Part shown: positions 23,251-23,359 of the stretch, in pieces
Position numbering within the stretch: position 1 is the stretch's first letter
Layout: each line of letters begins with the position of its first letter
NCBI GenBank assembly: GCA_002493865.1
Contig: DLAC01000034.1
Coordinates: 1 to 23,359, forward strand
Direction of reading: 5' to 3'
DNA: 23,359 nt
From: Caryophanales bacterium UBA7057
GTDB lineage: Bacteria > Bacillota_I > Bacilli_A > RF39 > UBA660
Program-made: the position numbers and the translations under genes
Notes under the pieces: model-generated
Told to the model about the DNA's origin: nothing
The model's input: the letters and a program-made list of their open reading frames with translations, nothing else
Database searches by the model: none

Positions 23251-23359
23251 ATGAAATGATTCGCATGAAAAGACATATATATTGGAAGAAAATAGAGGAT
23301 GATTGCTTCTAAATTTATCCCTTGAAAAATAAAATTAAAAAAAACGTAAATTTTTAGAG

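Overview
The window is AT-rich, densely coded DNA that reads like a low-GC Bacillota chromosome. Shine-Dalgarno sites are AAGGAG or GGGGG, promoters are TTGACA/TATAAT with 17-bp spacers, and there is a full-length Spo0A, a Bacillus-type ClpP, a type II thymidine kinase and a GT4 glycosyltransferase of the diacylglycerol glucosyltransferase type. I infer an uncultured or gut-type member of the Bacilli (Erysipelotrichia-like); the sequence alone does not fix the species. No tRNA, rRNA, CRISPR array or intact insertion sequence is visible.

Layout. 1-283: the 3' end of an Rpn-type nuclease/transposase gene. 416-2095: a leucine-rich-repeat lipoprotein, convergent with clpP (2118-2699, minus). 2843-4495: a TGS-domain uridine kinase-like protein. 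4598-6565: three poorly known genes, the middle one a stand-alone CCA-adding-enzyme head domain. 6656-7663: gap (GAPDH). 7713-11516, minus strand: two adjacent transcription units, one with an NrtR-like Nudix regulator and thymidine kinase, the other with a histidine phosphatase, a ThyX-like protein and an AAA/CYTH ATPase. 11901-16207: pgk, a flippase-like membrane protein, a GT4 glycosyltransferase, tpiA and a 54-aa membrane protein, tightly packed and probably one operon. 16321-17094: spo0A. 17208-18482: an AAA_14/DUF4143-type ATPase. 18487-19123: a tandem duplication of a 29-codon hydrophobic peptide gene with a convergent small RNA. 19171-20670: gpmI. 20750-22054, minus: a membrane-anchored glucosaminidase-like protein. 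22222-23175: an exported protein of unknown function.

How the genes fit together. gap, pgk, tpiA and gpmI supply the lower glycolytic steps, and the pgk-tpiA unit also carries two membrane-lipid or envelope genes. The minus-strand block 7713-11516 looks like one regulon: a 15-bp palindrome, GTGTA-N5-TACAC, occurs three times, once (as GTGTA-N5-TACGC) inside the promoter of the Nudix regulator and twice upstream of the phosphatase/ThyX-like/ATPase unit. Thymidine kinase and a ThyX-like protein in that set suggest control of thymidylate or related nucleotide metabolism.

The most unusual element is the duplicated 29-aa peptide locus. Each copy has a membrane-spanning peptide, a strong Shine-Dalgarno site, and on the opposite strand a compact promoter, two hairpins and an intrinsic terminator, giving an RNA of about 75 nt with 11 nt of perfect complementarity to the peptide mRNA just upstream of its ribosome-binding site. 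This is the architecture of a type I toxin-antitoxin system, although the peptide does not match a family I recognise.
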